Shown: positions 33,943-43,089, counted from the stretch's first letter. The stretch is 64,000 nucleotides of DNA from Oceanicoccus sagamiensis (GCF_002117105.1 NZ_CP019343.1:3658001-3722000), one strand, 5' to 3'. A program made the numbers and translations. Notes: generated by a model not told the origin, from the sequence alone.

Positions 33943-34584
33943 ATGTTATTTACAATGAAAACAGCACTTAAGGCCGCAGCAGCTGCCTGTGTTTTAGCGG
34001 CTTCATCACAAGCCATATCGGTACCGTTTTTGTCCACTACAGACGATGTTTGTACGACGACAGCAACCGTTGGCCCTTGTCAGTTGGTAGAAATCAATGC
34101 ACATAATGCCTGGCAGCCTGCTGTTGGCGATGCGCAATGGGTTTCTTCTGTTGATTCTGGCGCTCCGGGTTCTGTTCAGGTGCCTAATGATGCTGTTAAT
34201 CCATTTCTAACCATTACTGAGACTTTTACTCTGTCTGGTAGTGGTAATCTGACGTTTGATATCTGGGCTGATGACACTGCTCGTGTATCACTGAATGGTG
34301 ATGTTAAGTTTCTTGAAAATACCTCCCAGAGCACCTGTGCAGATGGCATTATCGGTTGTGAGCCCGGTGAAAATGGTAGCTTTGATTGGGACTTGGCAGC
34401 GGGTACCCATACAGTGACATTTGAAATATTCCAGATTGGCAGTGGCCCTGCTGGCGTTATGTACAACGGTAACTACACCCTGGATACTGTCAATGTTAAT
34501 AACCCAGTGCCAGAGCCCGGTAGCTTGGCGTTACTAGCGCTAGGTTTGGCTGGTTTGGGTATGACGCGTAAAAAAGCCGCCTGA
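33943..34584 (+). CDS. PEP-CTERM sorting-domain protein
   Basis: A 213-residue exported protein of unknown function. It has a signal peptide (KTALKAAAAACVLAASSQA), a beta-rich middle with paired cysteines (CTTTATVGPC and CADGIIGC), and a C-terminal PEP-CTERM signal PVPEPGSLALLALGLAGLG followed by RKK. This signal is cut by an exosortase (XrtA type), and such proteins are found in exopolysaccharide-producing Gram-negative bacteria. I chose ATG 33943, with GGAG 9 bases upstream; an in-frame TTG (33922) and ATG (33928) would precede the ribosome-binding site. A strong terminator follows. Confidence 0.85.
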   Translation: MLFTMKTALKAAAAACVLAASSQAISVPFLSTTDDVCTTTATVGPCQLVEINAHNAWQPAVGDAQWVSSVDSGAPGSVQVPNDAVNPFLTITETFTLSGSGNLTFDIWADDTARVSLNGDVKFLENTSQSTCADGIIGCEPGENGSFDWDLAAGTHTVTFEIFQIGSGPAGVMYNGNYTLDTVNVNNPVPEPGSLALLALGLAGLGMTRKKAA

Positions 34585-34608
34585 TTCAAGCAACATCCAT
34601 TGGTCTTT

Positions 34609-34636
34609 AAAAGGGAGCTTATAGCTCCCTTTTTTT
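34609..34636 (+). terminator. Rho-independent terminator after the PEP-CTERM gene
   Basis: AAAAGGGAGCT and AGCTCCCTTTT form a stem around a 3-base loop (TAT), ending in a T-run. It begins 25 bases after the stop at 34584. Confidence 0.9.
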
Positions 34637-34823
34637 ATGACGTTTTTTTCTGCGTTAAGTGAATGTTGACAGATCGGTTTGGCTGAGCTTGTCCTGCGAT
34701 TAACTCTCTTATGGGTAAAATTTCTGTAAAAACTTTACAAAATTACGTTTCTTTGCCACTTTGTTAGCCAGTCTTTTTTTGATTGCGATAATAAAAATAA
34801 CAGAAGTTGCCGGGAAATATACT

Positions 34824-35519
34824 ATGCCTTCATTAATAAAATCACCCCTGATATTGCCTTTATCAGCATTGACGCTCTCTGCGATCGCGTTATTTTCCGT
34901 GGCCAGCTCCGTGACGCTTGAGGGTGATAATATTAGCTATCAGTATGATGCTATGGATAATGCCTATGCACTACAGCTATTTGGCACTCCAACTATTGTT
35001 GGGGATGATGTGCGCTTTTTACCGCCAGTATTTCGTGCCGAAGCCTTAGGTGCTGCCGGGGCAGAGTTGCTTACCGCCAATTTTGTCTTTAGTGATGTCT
35101 TTAGCCATAGCGGTACTGCCATCTCTTCATTGCAGGTATTTGAGTTTGGTGATTATGAAATTACAAATGATGGCAGTGTGAACGCAGATTTAATGTTAAC
35201 GGTCAGTAGTAATTATTCCGTGTTGGATTACCTGTCTGATAGTGACTCCTTTGATGCCAGCGGCACGTCAAGCGGATTACAAACCTGGTCAATGAATGTG
35301 TCAGTAGACCCATCCCGTGATTTTTTCGGGCAGGCCGACCATGTTGCGGTCTCTTTGCAAAACACGTTAATGGCCACCACTGATGAGCAGGGTGATGCAG
35401 CCTGGATTCAAAAGAAACTGGTGTTCACTGCTACTGCCTCCACCGTGCCTGTACCCGCTTCTGCCTGGTTGTTTGCATCGGCCTTATTGGGTATGGCTGG
35501 TATTGCTCGACGCCGGTAG
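34824..35519 (+). CDS. VPxPA-CTERM sorting-domain protein
   Basis: A 231-residue exported protein of unknown function. Its signal peptide is about residues 1-27 (LILPLSALTLSAIALFSVASS). A beta-rich body with no cysteines and many Asp/Ser/Thr residues follows, and the C-terminus is VPVPASAWLFASALLGMAGIARRR. That is the VPLPA-type variant of the exosortase signal, unlike the neighbouring PEP-type protein but like the SGNH hydrolase at 4252. I chose ATG 34824 as start; a TTG at 34761 would put a second hydrophobic segment in front of the signal peptide. It is convergent with HMG-CoA reductase. Confidence 0.82.
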   Translation: MPSLIKSPLILPLSALTLSAIALFSVASSVTLEGDNISYQYDAMDNAYALQLFGTPTIVGDDVRFLPPVFRAEALGAAGAELLTANFVFSDVFSHSGTAISSLQVFEFGDYEITNDGSVNADLMLTVSSNYSVLDYLSDSDSFDASGTSSGLQTWSMNVSVDPSRDFFGQADHVAVSLQNTLMATTDEQGDAAWIQKKLVFTATASTVPVPASAWLFASALLGMAGIARRR

Positions 35520-35557
35520 CGCTGTTTCTATTGCCCTGAAAAGCAATGGCTGGTGCA

Positions 35558-36733
35558 TTAAGGCCTATTGCGTCCATATTGATCATGGCTGGCAACAAAG
35601 TCTCCAGCCATAATCGAGCTGGCTAAAGAGATATCTCCCGCCAATACCGTCGCCGCTACAATCTCTGCAAACTTATTCGCTTTGCCTTTGCCATAACAGC
35701 CCAGAATATCCAGACACTCTTTCTGCGTTGATAAACCCGTACCTCCGCCATAGGTGCCAACAATTAATGAGGGTAGGGTAATCGACCAATAGTAGTCACC
35801 ATTATCAAGCAGTTGGCAGTAAACCGTACCAGCATGGGATTCAGCCACATTGGCGGCATCCTGGCCACAGGCAATAAACATAGCGGTCAAACCATTAGCG
35901 GCATGGGCACCATTATTGGCATTGCCGGCGATCAGTGAGCCGGTATTAGAAACCTGTCGTTGTTGGAACAGAGTTTTGCCATCAACACGCATTACATCCT
36001 TTAAGACATCGCTGGGAATCGTCACCTCGGCAACGACCCGCTTGCCTCGGCTATTTAGTGTGTTTAGGCGGGAATACTTTTTATCAGAATCGATATTGCC
36101 GGATAGCATATAGCGAATAGCGTTACTGGGATGGTTTTGTTTAATCCATTCACAGGCCGCATAGGTGGCCTTGTTCGTCATATTCTGGCCAGCGGCATCA
36201 CCCGTGGTATAGCTAAAGCGCAAATAGCGCATAGGGCCAATACCATACTGGTCGATATGGTGAAGTTTACCGATGCTGGTCGTGGCTTCTGCTGCGGCTT
36301 TAATATCCTCATAACGCTGTTCCAACCAGTCACCGAAATCACGGGCTTCACCGGCACTGGCAAATAAAAATACCGGTGCTCGTTGCATATAGCTTTCCAG
36401 TACGGTGGTTTTTACACCGCCGCTGGCGGTTAGCAAACGCATGCCACGACTATAGCTGGCCACCAGTGTGCCCTCGGTGGTGGCTAGTGGTACATAAAAC
36501 TCCCCCTGTGCATGCTCGCCATTAATCAATACCGGACCTGCTAAGCCTACGGGTACTTGCGCCATACCGGTAAAGTTTTCAATATTACCGGGCAGGGTGC
36601 TAACGTCAGTAGAGTACTGGGAAAGATGAGTCAGCTGAGCATCGGTTTTTTGCTGAATAAAGTCCCGGCGGGTCTGGGCGCTGGTTTCGGTATAATCATT
36701 GTCTTTATTGCGAGGAATTTTTTTATCGCTCAT
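35558..36733 (-). CDS. HMG-CoA reductase, class I-like
   Basis: A 391-residue enzyme converting HMG-CoA to mevalonate with NADPH (or the reverse). Class I landmarks are present: ENFTGMAQVPVGLAGP (52-67), ATTEGTLVAS with catalytic Glu87, GDAAGQNM cofactor motif, SDKKYSRLN with catalytic Lys (218/219), CGQDAAN with Asp292, GGGTGLSTQ, and the terminal His383 in FVASHDQYGR. It lacks the N-terminal membrane domain of eukaryotic forms. A mevalonate pathway is unusual in gammaproteobacteria. No mevalonate kinase is nearby; instead the gene is last in a catabolic-looking operon behind carotenoid oxygenase and GST genes (11-base gap to the latter). Direction of the reaction in vivo is uncertain. Confidence 0.9.
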   Translation of the reverse strand: MSDKKIPRNKDNDYTETSAQTRRDFIQQKTDAQLTHLSQYSTDVSTLPGNIENFTGMAQVPVGLAGPVLINGEHAQGEFYVPLATTEGTLVASYSRGMRLLTASGGVKTTVLESYMQRAPVFLFASAGEARDFGDWLEQRYEDIKAAAEATTSIGKLHHIDQYGIGPMRYLRFSYTTGDAAGQNMTNKATYAACEWIKQNHPSNAIRYMLSGNIDSDKKYSRLNTLNSRGKRVVAEVTIPSDVLKDVMRVDGKTLFQQRQVSNTGSLIAGNANNGAHAANGLTAMFIACGQDAANVAESHAGTVYCQLLDNGDYYWSITLPSLIVGTYGGGTGLSTQKECLDILGCYGKGKANKFAEIVAATVLAGDISLASSIMAGDFVASHDQYGRNRP

Positions 36734-36744
36734 AGCGGCTAGTC

Positions 36745-37371
36745 CTATACTTTGACTGAGGGGTGTTGGCTGGCAGCAACACTGGGGCGTGCAGAGATGG
36801 CATCAAACCAGCGGTTTAATTGGGTGAGTTCTTTGGGAAGGCTTTTGGTGAAGTCCAAAAAACTGAATAATTGAATATCTGCCAGACTAAAACGCTGGCC
36901 GCAGATATAGGGTTTATTACCCAGTTGTTGCTCTAACCAAACGAGATTTTTTTGCGACAGAGTTTTTAATTCTTTGGCTCCGCTAACGACTAAAAAATAA
37001 CGGTCCTTAAAAAACTCATAGGCATCGGAAGCTTTGGTTCCCTGAATAGCCGGTTCCATAATGCGCAGATCAATACGGCGGCACCACATTCTTGTTTCGG
37101 CCCGCTCTTTGGCGTTGCTGCCCATCAGTGGTTGTTCGGGGTAGCTTTCATCCAGATATTCACAGATAGCCAAACTCTCTGCCAGAATAAAACCATCATC
37201 CAGTGCCATAAAGGGCAGTTGTTTACCGGGATTAAGTTTTATCATCTCGTCACTAAGGTTTTCGCCAGCCAGTACGTTGACTTCCTGCTGGTCGATCTTA
37301 AGCCCTTTTTCGGCGATAAACATTCTGACGGTTCTCGCGCTGGGGCCTACGGCTGAATAGAGTGTTGGCAT
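36745..37371 (-). CDS. Glutathione S-transferase
   Basis: A 208-residue GST. The N-terminal thioredoxin fold has the active-site Ser region LYSAVGPSARTVRMFIAEKG, the cis-proline segment NPGKQLPFMALDDG and the glutathione-binding LAESLAICEYLDE. The C-terminal helical domain includes GQRFSLADIQLFSFLDF with the conserved N-capping Asp. It lies between the carotenoid oxygenase (16-base gap) and HMG-CoA reductase genes in a five-gene minus-strand operon. The specific substrate is unknown; it might process a reactive aldehyde or epoxide arising from the oxygenase product, which is inference. Confidence 0.88.
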   Translation of the reverse strand: MPTLYSAVGPSARTVRMFIAEKGLKIDQQEVNVLAGENLSDEMIKLNPGKQLPFMALDDGFILAESLAICEYLDESYPEQPLMGSNAKERAETRMWCRRIDLRIMEPAIQGTKASDAYEFFKDRYFLVVSGAKELKTLSQKNLVWLEQQLGNKPYICGQRFSLADIQLFSFLDFTKSLPKELTQLNRWFDAISARPSVAASQHPSVKV

Positions 37372-37387
37372 AAAGAATTCTTATCAG

Positions 37388-38866
37388 TTAAATAAAGGTT
37401 TGCGGGTAAAAGCCGCCATGAAAGCCAAAGGGGATGGTTTGTTGCAGCGGGATAATAGCTATTTCAGTCTGGATATCTTTGGCATCAAGAATAACCACTT
37501 CGCTGTTACCTTTGTGGTGGTTATAAATAATACCGATTAAATAGCCGTCATCTTCTGTCTGGGCGTTGGCCTTGGGGATAAAGTTAAGTTCCGAGGTAAA
37601 GCGACCTTCACCAAAATCATGCAGGCTAACTTCTCCTGTGTGGTGGTCAATCTTTTGGTAGGCATTAAAGCCATAGGGGGTACCGTTTTCAACAATAGTG
37701 CCCAGCCAGGTATAGCGATTTTCTACGCCAGTGTATTGCCAGTTCCATAGCGGAAATTCTCCGGCAATGGAATTTTTGGCTACTGCTGAGTGTGCTTTAC
37801 CGGTATCTAAATCTAACGAAAACCGTTTAAGTACCGTGCCTTTTTCTAAAAAATCTTCATCATTGCTTCTATCTCGAAATACATCGGAGAGCCCATCCAT
37901 TGAATCCATCGTGTCGACACACAGCACATCAACATGGAGGGTATTGCCTTGTTCGTGGGCATTGCCGAGATGAAAGCCAAAAAAACTATCAAACTCAAAC
38001 TCTCTGATAATATGCAAAGTATTTAAATCGATAACCACCACCTTGGTTTTCTCACTGGGGTCAAACTCAATCGATTGCATAATACTGTTAAAGCCAAACA
38101 GAAACTTAAATGGTGAGCGCATAAAGGCAGGGCATAGCACAAAGACTGCATGGTTTTTGGTAATGGCAAAGTCATGGCACATAGAATAGTCGCCAACATA
38201 GTGTGACTTTTTATCGACCATTTCACCTTCAGGGTTAATTTTATAAAAATGCAGTTTGGGTTTTGGAATGCCAAATACGCCAAAGTTATACAGAAAGCCG
38301 GTGCGGGGATCATGGCGGCTATGGGCGCTAAAGGGCTGACCGGTGGAGAGCATGCCGTCGAAGTTATATTCACCAACGGTTTGCAGCGTGGCGGGGTCTA
38401 GTTCATAAGGTTTGCCGCCTTCCCAGAGCGCCAGCAATTTACCACCGTGCAGAATCACATTGGTATTGGCGGCATTACCCGGTGTGCGAAAGATATTTTT
38501 TAGAAAACCGCCGGGTATCTGCGTGCCTACACCGCGATAGAGAATGCGTTGCTGGGCGGTTTCATGCATATATTTAGGGGTGCGAACATAGCGGTTTTTA
38601 AAATGCACCTGACCCGCTTTAAAGGTTACGGCATTGATCATCCCGTCACCGTCAAACCAATGACCAAATTGCTGCTCACCAATTTTATTGCGGCCAGTAC
38701 AGCTGCGAAATAGGGTGCCTTCAATATCGGTGGGTATAGTACCGATAACCGTCTCCGGGTTAACCCAGTAACTGGCTTCTTCGTCGAGGCTGGCATAGCC
38801 CTGCTGCTCACAGCCTGGCAGGACTCGGGGCTGGTTGGGCAAAGTTAAAGGTGTTGCGCTGCTCAT
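37388..38866 (-). CDS. Carotenoid/stilbene cleavage oxygenase (RPE65 family)
   Basis: A 492-residue non-heme iron dioxygenase that cleaves a conjugated double bond to two aldehydes or ketones. The four iron-binding histidines of the seven-bladed propeller can be matched to SRHDPRTG or AHS just before it, MCHDFAIT, FGFHLGNAHE and the C-terminal IPFGFHGGF. The N-terminal segment SCTGRNKIG and HWFDGDGMINAV are also typical of the lignostilbene/carotenoid group. I chose ATG 38866, which has AAAGGAGAG upstream. It is the third gene of the ECH-nitroreductase-CCO-GST-HMGR operon. It is only distantly related to the tandem pair at 61-64 kb. Natural substrate unknown. Confidence 0.9.
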   Translation of the reverse strand: MSSATPLTLPNQPRVLPGCEQQGYASLDEEASYWVNPETVIGTIPTDIEGTLFRSCTGRNKIGEQQFGHWFDGDGMINAVTFKAGQVHFKNRYVRTPKYMHETAQQRILYRGVGTQIPGGFLKNIFRTPGNAANTNVILHGGKLLALWEGGKPYELDPATLQTVGEYNFDGMLSTGQPFSAHSRHDPRTGFLYNFGVFGIPKPKLHFYKINPEGEMVDKKSHYVGDYSMCHDFAITKNHAVFVLCPAFMRSPFKFLFGFNSIMQSIEFDPSEKTKVVVIDLNTLHIIREFEFDSFFGFHLGNAHEQGNTLHVDVLCVDTMDSMDGLSDVFRDRSNDEDFLEKGTVLKRFSLDLDTGKAHSAVAKNSIAGEFPLWNWQYTGVENRYTWLGTIVENGTPYGFNAYQKIDHHTGEVSLHDFGEGRFTSELNFIPKANAQTEDDGYLIGIIYNHHKGNSEVVILDAKDIQTEIAIIPLQQTIPFGFHGGFYPQTFI

Positions 38867-38892
38867 AACACTCTCCTTTTTTTGCCTGTAGT

Positions 38893-39549
38893 TTACCAAC
38901 CGTTGGTATGCAGTACACCGTCTAAAGGCTTACGAGGGGCAACTTTAAAGTCGGTACCTTTGGTATAACCCAGCGGGATAAGGGCCGCCTGACTATAGCC
39001 TTCAGGGATACCCAAAATTTTGCCGATTTCTTGCTCATAGTTAAGGTGCAGGGTAGTCCAGCAGCTGCCGATACCTCGCTCTCTGGCGGCCAGCATAAAA
39101 CTCCAGGTGGCGGGCAGGATTGAGCCGTAGGTGCCCGCAGCAACGTAGTGAGGGACTTCAGGGGCATCGAGGCGACCGGCAAAGCAGGGGATTAACATGG
39201 CAGGCACTCTGGCCATATTATCGGCCAGAAATTTAGCGGAGCTTAATACTTTTTCCTGAGTCTCCTTCATGGAAGGGTCATCCTGATGTTGCTTGGTGGG
39301 CTGTGCGGGCCCTGCTTCATAGGCCTCAAAGGATTTTTGATACCATGTGGCGATCTCTGCTTTTTTATCGGCATCGGTGACCACCACAAATTGCCAGCCC
39401 TGTGAATTGGAACCGGAGGGGGATTGCAGGCCAATCTCCAGACATTCTTTAATGATATCCATAGGCACAGGACGGTCAAAATCCAGCCGTTTACGAACGG
39501 CGCGGGTAGTGGTTAAGACTTCATCGGCACTGAGGTTGAGTTTTGTCAT
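38893..39549 (-). CDS. Nitroreductase-family flavoprotein
   Basis: A 218-residue FMN enzyme of the nitroreductase fold. FMN-binding features are TTTRAVRKRLDFDRPVP near residue 15, the SPSGSNSQGWQFVVVTD segment (about 42-58), and late in the protein LAARERGIGSCWTTLHLNYEQEIGKILGIPEGYSQAALIPLGY split across 150-190. Enzymes of this fold reduce nitro groups, quinones or enones. It begins 20 bases after the crotonase gene and is followed by the carotenoid oxygenase after 26 bases. In this context reduction of an alpha,beta-unsaturated carbonyl is plausible but unproven. Confidence 0.88.
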   Translation of the reverse strand: MTKLNLSADEVLTTTRAVRKRLDFDRPVPMDIIKECLEIGLQSPSGSNSQGWQFVVVTDADKKAEIATWYQKSFEAYEAGPAQPTKQHQDDPSMKETQEKVLSSAKFLADNMARVPAMLIPCFAGRLDAPEVPHYVAAGTYGSILPATWSFMLAARERGIGSCWTTLHLNYEQEIGKILGIPEGYSQAALIPLGYTKGTDFKVAPRKPLDGVLHTNGW

Positions 39550-39569
39550 TATTCTATCCTTTGTGGGTG

Positions 39570-40352
39570 TTATTCACCGGACCATTCGGGTTTTCTTTTT
39601 TCGGCGAAAGCTTTGGGGCCTTCAATAAAATCTTTGCTGCTGGCCATGCGCGTAAAGGCATCGTAGCGGTGGCTAACCGCTGTTTCCAGATCCGGCATAG
39701 CCTGGCCTTCGCGGAACATCTGTTTGGTGACCTGCAGTGAAACGGGCGAGCAGTTTAACAGTGTGCCGGCTAATTCTCTGGCACCGGATAAGGCTTGACC
39801 CGATGCTGTGATTTGATTGACAAGGCCGAGGGATCTGGCTTCTTCCGCATCGACACTACGACCAGTGAGTAATAATTCCATAGCCAGTTTTTCATTGATT
39901 TGGCGGGGCAGGCGATGAATGCCGCCAGCAACAGCCGCTAGCCCAACTTTAACTTCCGGCAGAGCAAATTTGGCGCTTTGGTCGGCAACGATTAAATCGC
40001 AGGCCAGAGCAATTTCAAAACCGCCGCCCATCGCATAACCGTTAACGGCTGCAATCACTGGCTTATCAAGATCAAAGCGGTTGGTTAGGCCGGCAAAGCC
40101 TGTCTTCGGTATTTCAATTTTGTTGCCGGCTGCTTGATACTTTAAATCATGACCGGTAGAAAAGGCTTTGTCACCTGCGCCAACAAGAATAGCAATCCAG
40201 GCACTGCTATCAACAGAGAAATCATTAAAGATAGTTTCCAGCTCAAAATTAGCTGGAGGGTGCAGGGCGTTCATGCTTTCCGGGCGGTTAATGGTGATTT
40301 CCCAGATGTGGTTTTGTTTTTCTACGGTACAAAACTCATAGGGTGAGGTCAT
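39570..40352 (-). CDS. Enoyl-CoA hydratase/isomerase family protein
   Basis: A 260-residue crotonase. Both catalytic glutamate positions are occupied (GGGFEIALACDLIVAD and FALPEVKVGLAAVAGG), so hydratase activity is plausible. The oxyanion-hole segment is AFSTGHDLKYQ and the C-terminus ends AFAEKRKPEW, typical of this family. It is the first gene of the minus-strand operon leading to HMG-CoA reductase. A composite repeat lies just upstream, between it and an AraC regulator transcribed in the same direction; the promoter must lie in that 98-bp gap or further upstream. Confidence 0.9.
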   Translation of the reverse strand: MTSPYEFCTVEKQNHIWEITINRPESMNALHPPANFELETIFNDFSVDSSAWIAILVGAGDKAFSTGHDLKYQAAGNKIEIPKTGFAGLTNRFDLDKPVIAAVNGYAMGGGFEIALACDLIVADQSAKFALPEVKVGLAAVAGGIHRLPRQINEKLAMELLLTGRSVDAEEARSLGLVNQITASGQALSGARELAGTLLNCSPVSLQVTKQMFREGQAMPDLETAVSHRYDAFTRMASSKDFIEGPKAFAEKRKPEWSGE

Positions 40353-40382
40353 GGCTTTAGCACTCAGAATAGAAACGTTTTA

Positions 40383-40444
40383 TGTAGGGTGGATTGTAAT
40401 CCACCAATGACGGTGGTGAAGGTGGATTAATAATCCACCCTACA
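40383..40444. repeat. Composite inverted repeat, copy 3
   Basis: A 62-bp copy with left arm TGTAGGGTGGATTGTAATCC + ACC (40383-40405), a 15-base centre and right arm GGTGGATTAATAATCCACCC + TACA to 40444. It lies between the crotonase start and the AraC gene stop and nearly fills the gap. Confidence 0.85.
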
Positions 40445-40450
40445 AGCGGA

Positions 40451-41506
40451 TTAGTAAAATACGGAATAGCTGGCTTGATCGGATGTGCCGTTAATATGCA
40501 TGGCCAGGGTTTGATCGCGATATTTGGCTGGGCTTAATTGGGTCCAGCGTTTAAAGGCTCTGGCAAAGGCGTGTTGCTCAGAAAAACCTAGCTGCAAGGC
40601 AATATCTTCAAGGCTGATATTTTCTCGTTTGAGTTTGTCGATCGCGATATCCTGGCGAATACGGTCTTTAATTTCCTGGTAGTTATTACCTTCCAGTTTT
40701 AATTTACGACGCAGTGTTCTCTGGCTCACCGCAAGATGATCGGCGGCTTCATCCAAATTGGGGAAGCGCTGTTCCTGACGGTAGAAGTTCAGCAGAATAA
40801 CGCGGGTGCGATTGCTGTAGCTATGATCGTCATCCGGTAATTCAAGAAAGGCCGCCGGAGCACTTTTTAAGGCCTGTGATAATTCGCGCTGGTTTCTAAT
40901 CAGCGGCAAGCTTAAGTCGCTGGCATCAATAGTAAAGTTAGTGCTGGGCTGATCGAAGAGCACAGTGCAGGGAAATAAGTCTTTATAAAAGCGAAAGTGA
41001 GCGGGCTTGGGGTAGGCCAATGAAACCTGCTGCAATTGAATATGCCGGCCTGTTAACCAGCTGGCAAAGCGATGCATAGTCACCAGAGTAAATTCGGTCA
41101 AAAAATGCATCGGATCTTTTTCCGGGTTGGCCAGGTTAAAGCTGATGGTGGCCTTGTCCCCGGTAACAGCAAAGTCCAGTGACAAATCTTCGCGGGTAAC
41201 GTTATACAGATTAACCCATTCTTCAAAAACCGTGCGCAGTGATGAGTAGTGATTACTCATCCTGGCCATAATGGCAAACAGACCCGGCTTACAACGTTGA
41301 TTGGTTAAACCAAAAAACTCATCGTTGGAGTGATCCCAAATACTTTGTACGAGAGCGATATATTGCTCTGGTTTAATCCAGCCCTGAGGCTGATAATAAG
41401 AGGATAGAGTAATGCCGGCACTGGCCAACAAACTTTCTATTTCGCCTTCTTTAGCGTCGATTCCGCTTAAGCTGGCCCTGACGAAGTGATTAGGTATTCT
41501 AGACAT
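40451..41506 (-). CDS. AraC-family regulator with arabinose-binding-like N-domain
   Basis: A 351-residue regulator of the OruR/ArgR-like AraC group. Residues about 25-220 form the PF12625-type ligand-binding domain (SSYYQPQGWIKPEQYIALVQSIWDHSND), and the C-terminal 100 residues hold two helix-turn-helix units (PNLDEAADHLAVSQRTLRRKLKLEG, ISLEDIALQLGFSEQHAFARAFKRWTQLSPAKYR). It follows the aldehyde dehydrogenase and SDR genes on the same strand (88-base gap) and precedes the crotonase operon. It may control either set; no operator can be assigned. Confidence 0.88.
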   Translation of the reverse strand: MSRIPNHFVRASLSGIDAKEGEIESLLASAGITLSSYYQPQGWIKPEQYIALVQSIWDHSNDEFFGLTNQRCKPGLFAIMARMSNHYSSLRTVFEEWVNLYNVTREDLSLDFAVTGDKATISFNLANPEKDPMHFLTEFTLVTMHRFASWLTGRHIQLQQVSLAYPKPAHFRFYKDLFPCTVLFDQPSTNFTIDASDLSLPLIRNQRELSQALKSAPAAFLELPDDDHSYSNRTRVILLNFYRQEQRFPNLDEAADHLAVSQRTLRRKLKLEGNNYQEIKDRIRQDIAIDKLKRENISLEDIALQLGFSEQHAFARAFKRWTQLSPAKYRDQTLAMHINGTSDQASYSVFY

Positions 41507-41594
41507 AATTTTTTACTGCTTATTGGTTGTTACGGCTTAGAGTCAACAATATGGGGCGTGGTAACCGCGAGGGCACCACGCCACCGCCATTGAT

Positions 41595-43043
41595 TTACTT
41601 AAGCATCATTTTTATCGTTTTTTCAGTTTTCTCATTATAAGGAGGAGCCATGCCGGTCATGCTGGCCAGGTCCTTCTTCGATTGGCTGTAAATGGCTTTA
41701 GCATGGCTAAGCGCCTTAAAACCGTCAAAGCCGTGATAGCAACCCATGCCACTGGGGCCAACACCACCAAAGGGCAGGTCTTCCTGAGAAACATGCATTA
41801 ACACATCATTAATGGTGACGCCGCCGCTAATGGTGTGGTCAAGCACATAGCGCTCTTCCTGAGCATTGTGGCCAAAGTAGTAGAGCGCCAATGCACGAGG
41901 CTGTTTGTTAATAAAGGCTACTGGGTCTTTAAAATCTTTATAGGTTCTAACAGGCATTAGCGGGCCAAAAATTTCTTCCTGCATACACAGTGCATCATCT
42001 GGTGCATTAAGAATAAGCGTAGGAGGCATTTTATGGTGTGGCTGCCCCTCAAAGGATTCGTTAGCCGGGTTTAATTCAATAATGGTGGCGCCTTTGGCTT
42101 TGGCATCGGCAATATAGCTTTGCAGGCGTGAATAGTGACGCTCATTAACAATCGAGGTGAAGTCTTTGTTATTGAGCATGGTAGGCACCATTGCCGCTAC
42201 CGAGGCTTTAAAACCTTCAATCACCTGGTCCAGTTTTTCTTCTGGAATAAAACAGTAGTCCGGTGCTAAACAAATTTGACCTGCGTTGGTTACTTTACCC
42301 CACATAATACGATCACAGGTCAGTTTTAAATCCGCATCGCGGCCGATAATAACCGGCGACTTGCCGCCAAGTTCAAGTGTTAGTGGTACCAGGTTCTTGG
42401 CTGCCGCTGACATAACATGGCGGGCAACTGAGGTTGCACCGGTAAAGATTAAGTGATCAAAGGCTAGCGCGCTAAACGCCTGGCCAACTTCCGGGCCACC
42501 GGTAAAGACGGCAACTTCACTGTCGTCATAGGCTTCTTCAATCATCTCTTTCATCACTTCAGAGGTAGAAGGGGTGAATTCTGATGGCTTGATCATCGCG
42601 CGGTTACCAGCGCCGAAGGCATTGGCCAGTGGACCAAAAGTTAAGTTAACCGGGAAGTTCCATGGGCTGATGATACCAATAGTACCCAGAGGCTGGTATT
42701 CAACCCGTGATTTTGCACCGAGGAAGTTTAGCGGGAACATGGTTTTTCTTTTTTCTGTGCGCATCCACTGCTTTAAGTGTTTTTTCGCATGCTGCATGGG
42801 ACCAACACCGGCGGCGACATCAAACATTTTGCTGAACTCAGGGGAGCGATGGCCAAAGTCGCTGTTCATCGCTTCGACCAGTTTGTCGGAATATTTATTA
42901 AGCTGCGCAATCGATCGGTCCATTCGGTCGACACGGGTGGCCAGGCTAACGGCGCCTTCATCAATAAAAGCTTGTTTCTGCTTTTCAAGTACCACATTCA
43001 TTTGCTGGCTGGCGGTAGTTACTGGATCATCAATTGCGTTCAT
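41595..43043 (-). CDS. Aldehyde dehydrogenase, coniferyl-aldehyde dehydrogenase group
   Basis: A 482-residue NAD(P)-dependent aldehyde dehydrogenase. Motifs are PWNFPVNLTFGPLANAFGAGN, LTLELGGKSPVIIG with the general-base Glu, and NAGQICLAPDY with the catalytic Cys. The combination MQHAKKHLKQWMRTEKRKT, LAPDYCFIPEE and FGGVGPSGMGCYHGFDGF is characteristic of the CALDH/fatty-aldehyde branch rather than betaine-type enzymes. I chose ATG 43043 (GAGGAACAG upstream). It is cotranscribed behind the SDR at 43090 (46-base gap). An oxidised aryl or long-chain aldehyde from the oxygenases is a reasonable guess for substrate. Confidence 0.9.
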   Translation of the reverse strand: MNAIDDPVTTASQQMNVVLEKQKQAFIDEGAVSLATRVDRMDRSIAQLNKYSDKLVEAMNSDFGHRSPEFSKMFDVAAGVGPMQHAKKHLKQWMRTEKRKTMFPLNFLGAKSRVEYQPLGTIGIISPWNFPVNLTFGPLANAFGAGNRAMIKPSEFTPSTSEVMKEMIEEAYDDSEVAVFTGGPEVGQAFSALAFDHLIFTGATSVARHVMSAAAKNLVPLTLELGGKSPVIIGRDADLKLTCDRIMWGKVTNAGQICLAPDYCFIPEEKLDQVIEGFKASVAAMVPTMLNNKDFTSIVNERHYSRLQSYIADAKAKGATIIELNPANESFEGQPHHKMPPTLILNAPDDALCMQEEIFGPLMPVRTYKDFKDPVAFINKQPRALALYYFGHNAQEERYVLDHTISGGVTINDVLMHVSQEDLPFGGVGPSGMGCYHGFDGFKALSHAKAIYSQSKKDLASMTGMAPPYNEKTEKTIKMMLK

Positions 43044-43089
43044 GCTCTGTTCCTCAGGTTCTTTCAATCATTTAATGTTATCTAAGCGG

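Noticed and set aside
35558-36733. HMG-CoA reductase considered as class II (degradative, Pseudomonas mevalonii type)
   Set aside because: The ENFTGM...VPVGLAGP and ATTEGTLVAS motifs and the DAAGQNM cofactor segment match class I; class II has different sequences at these places.
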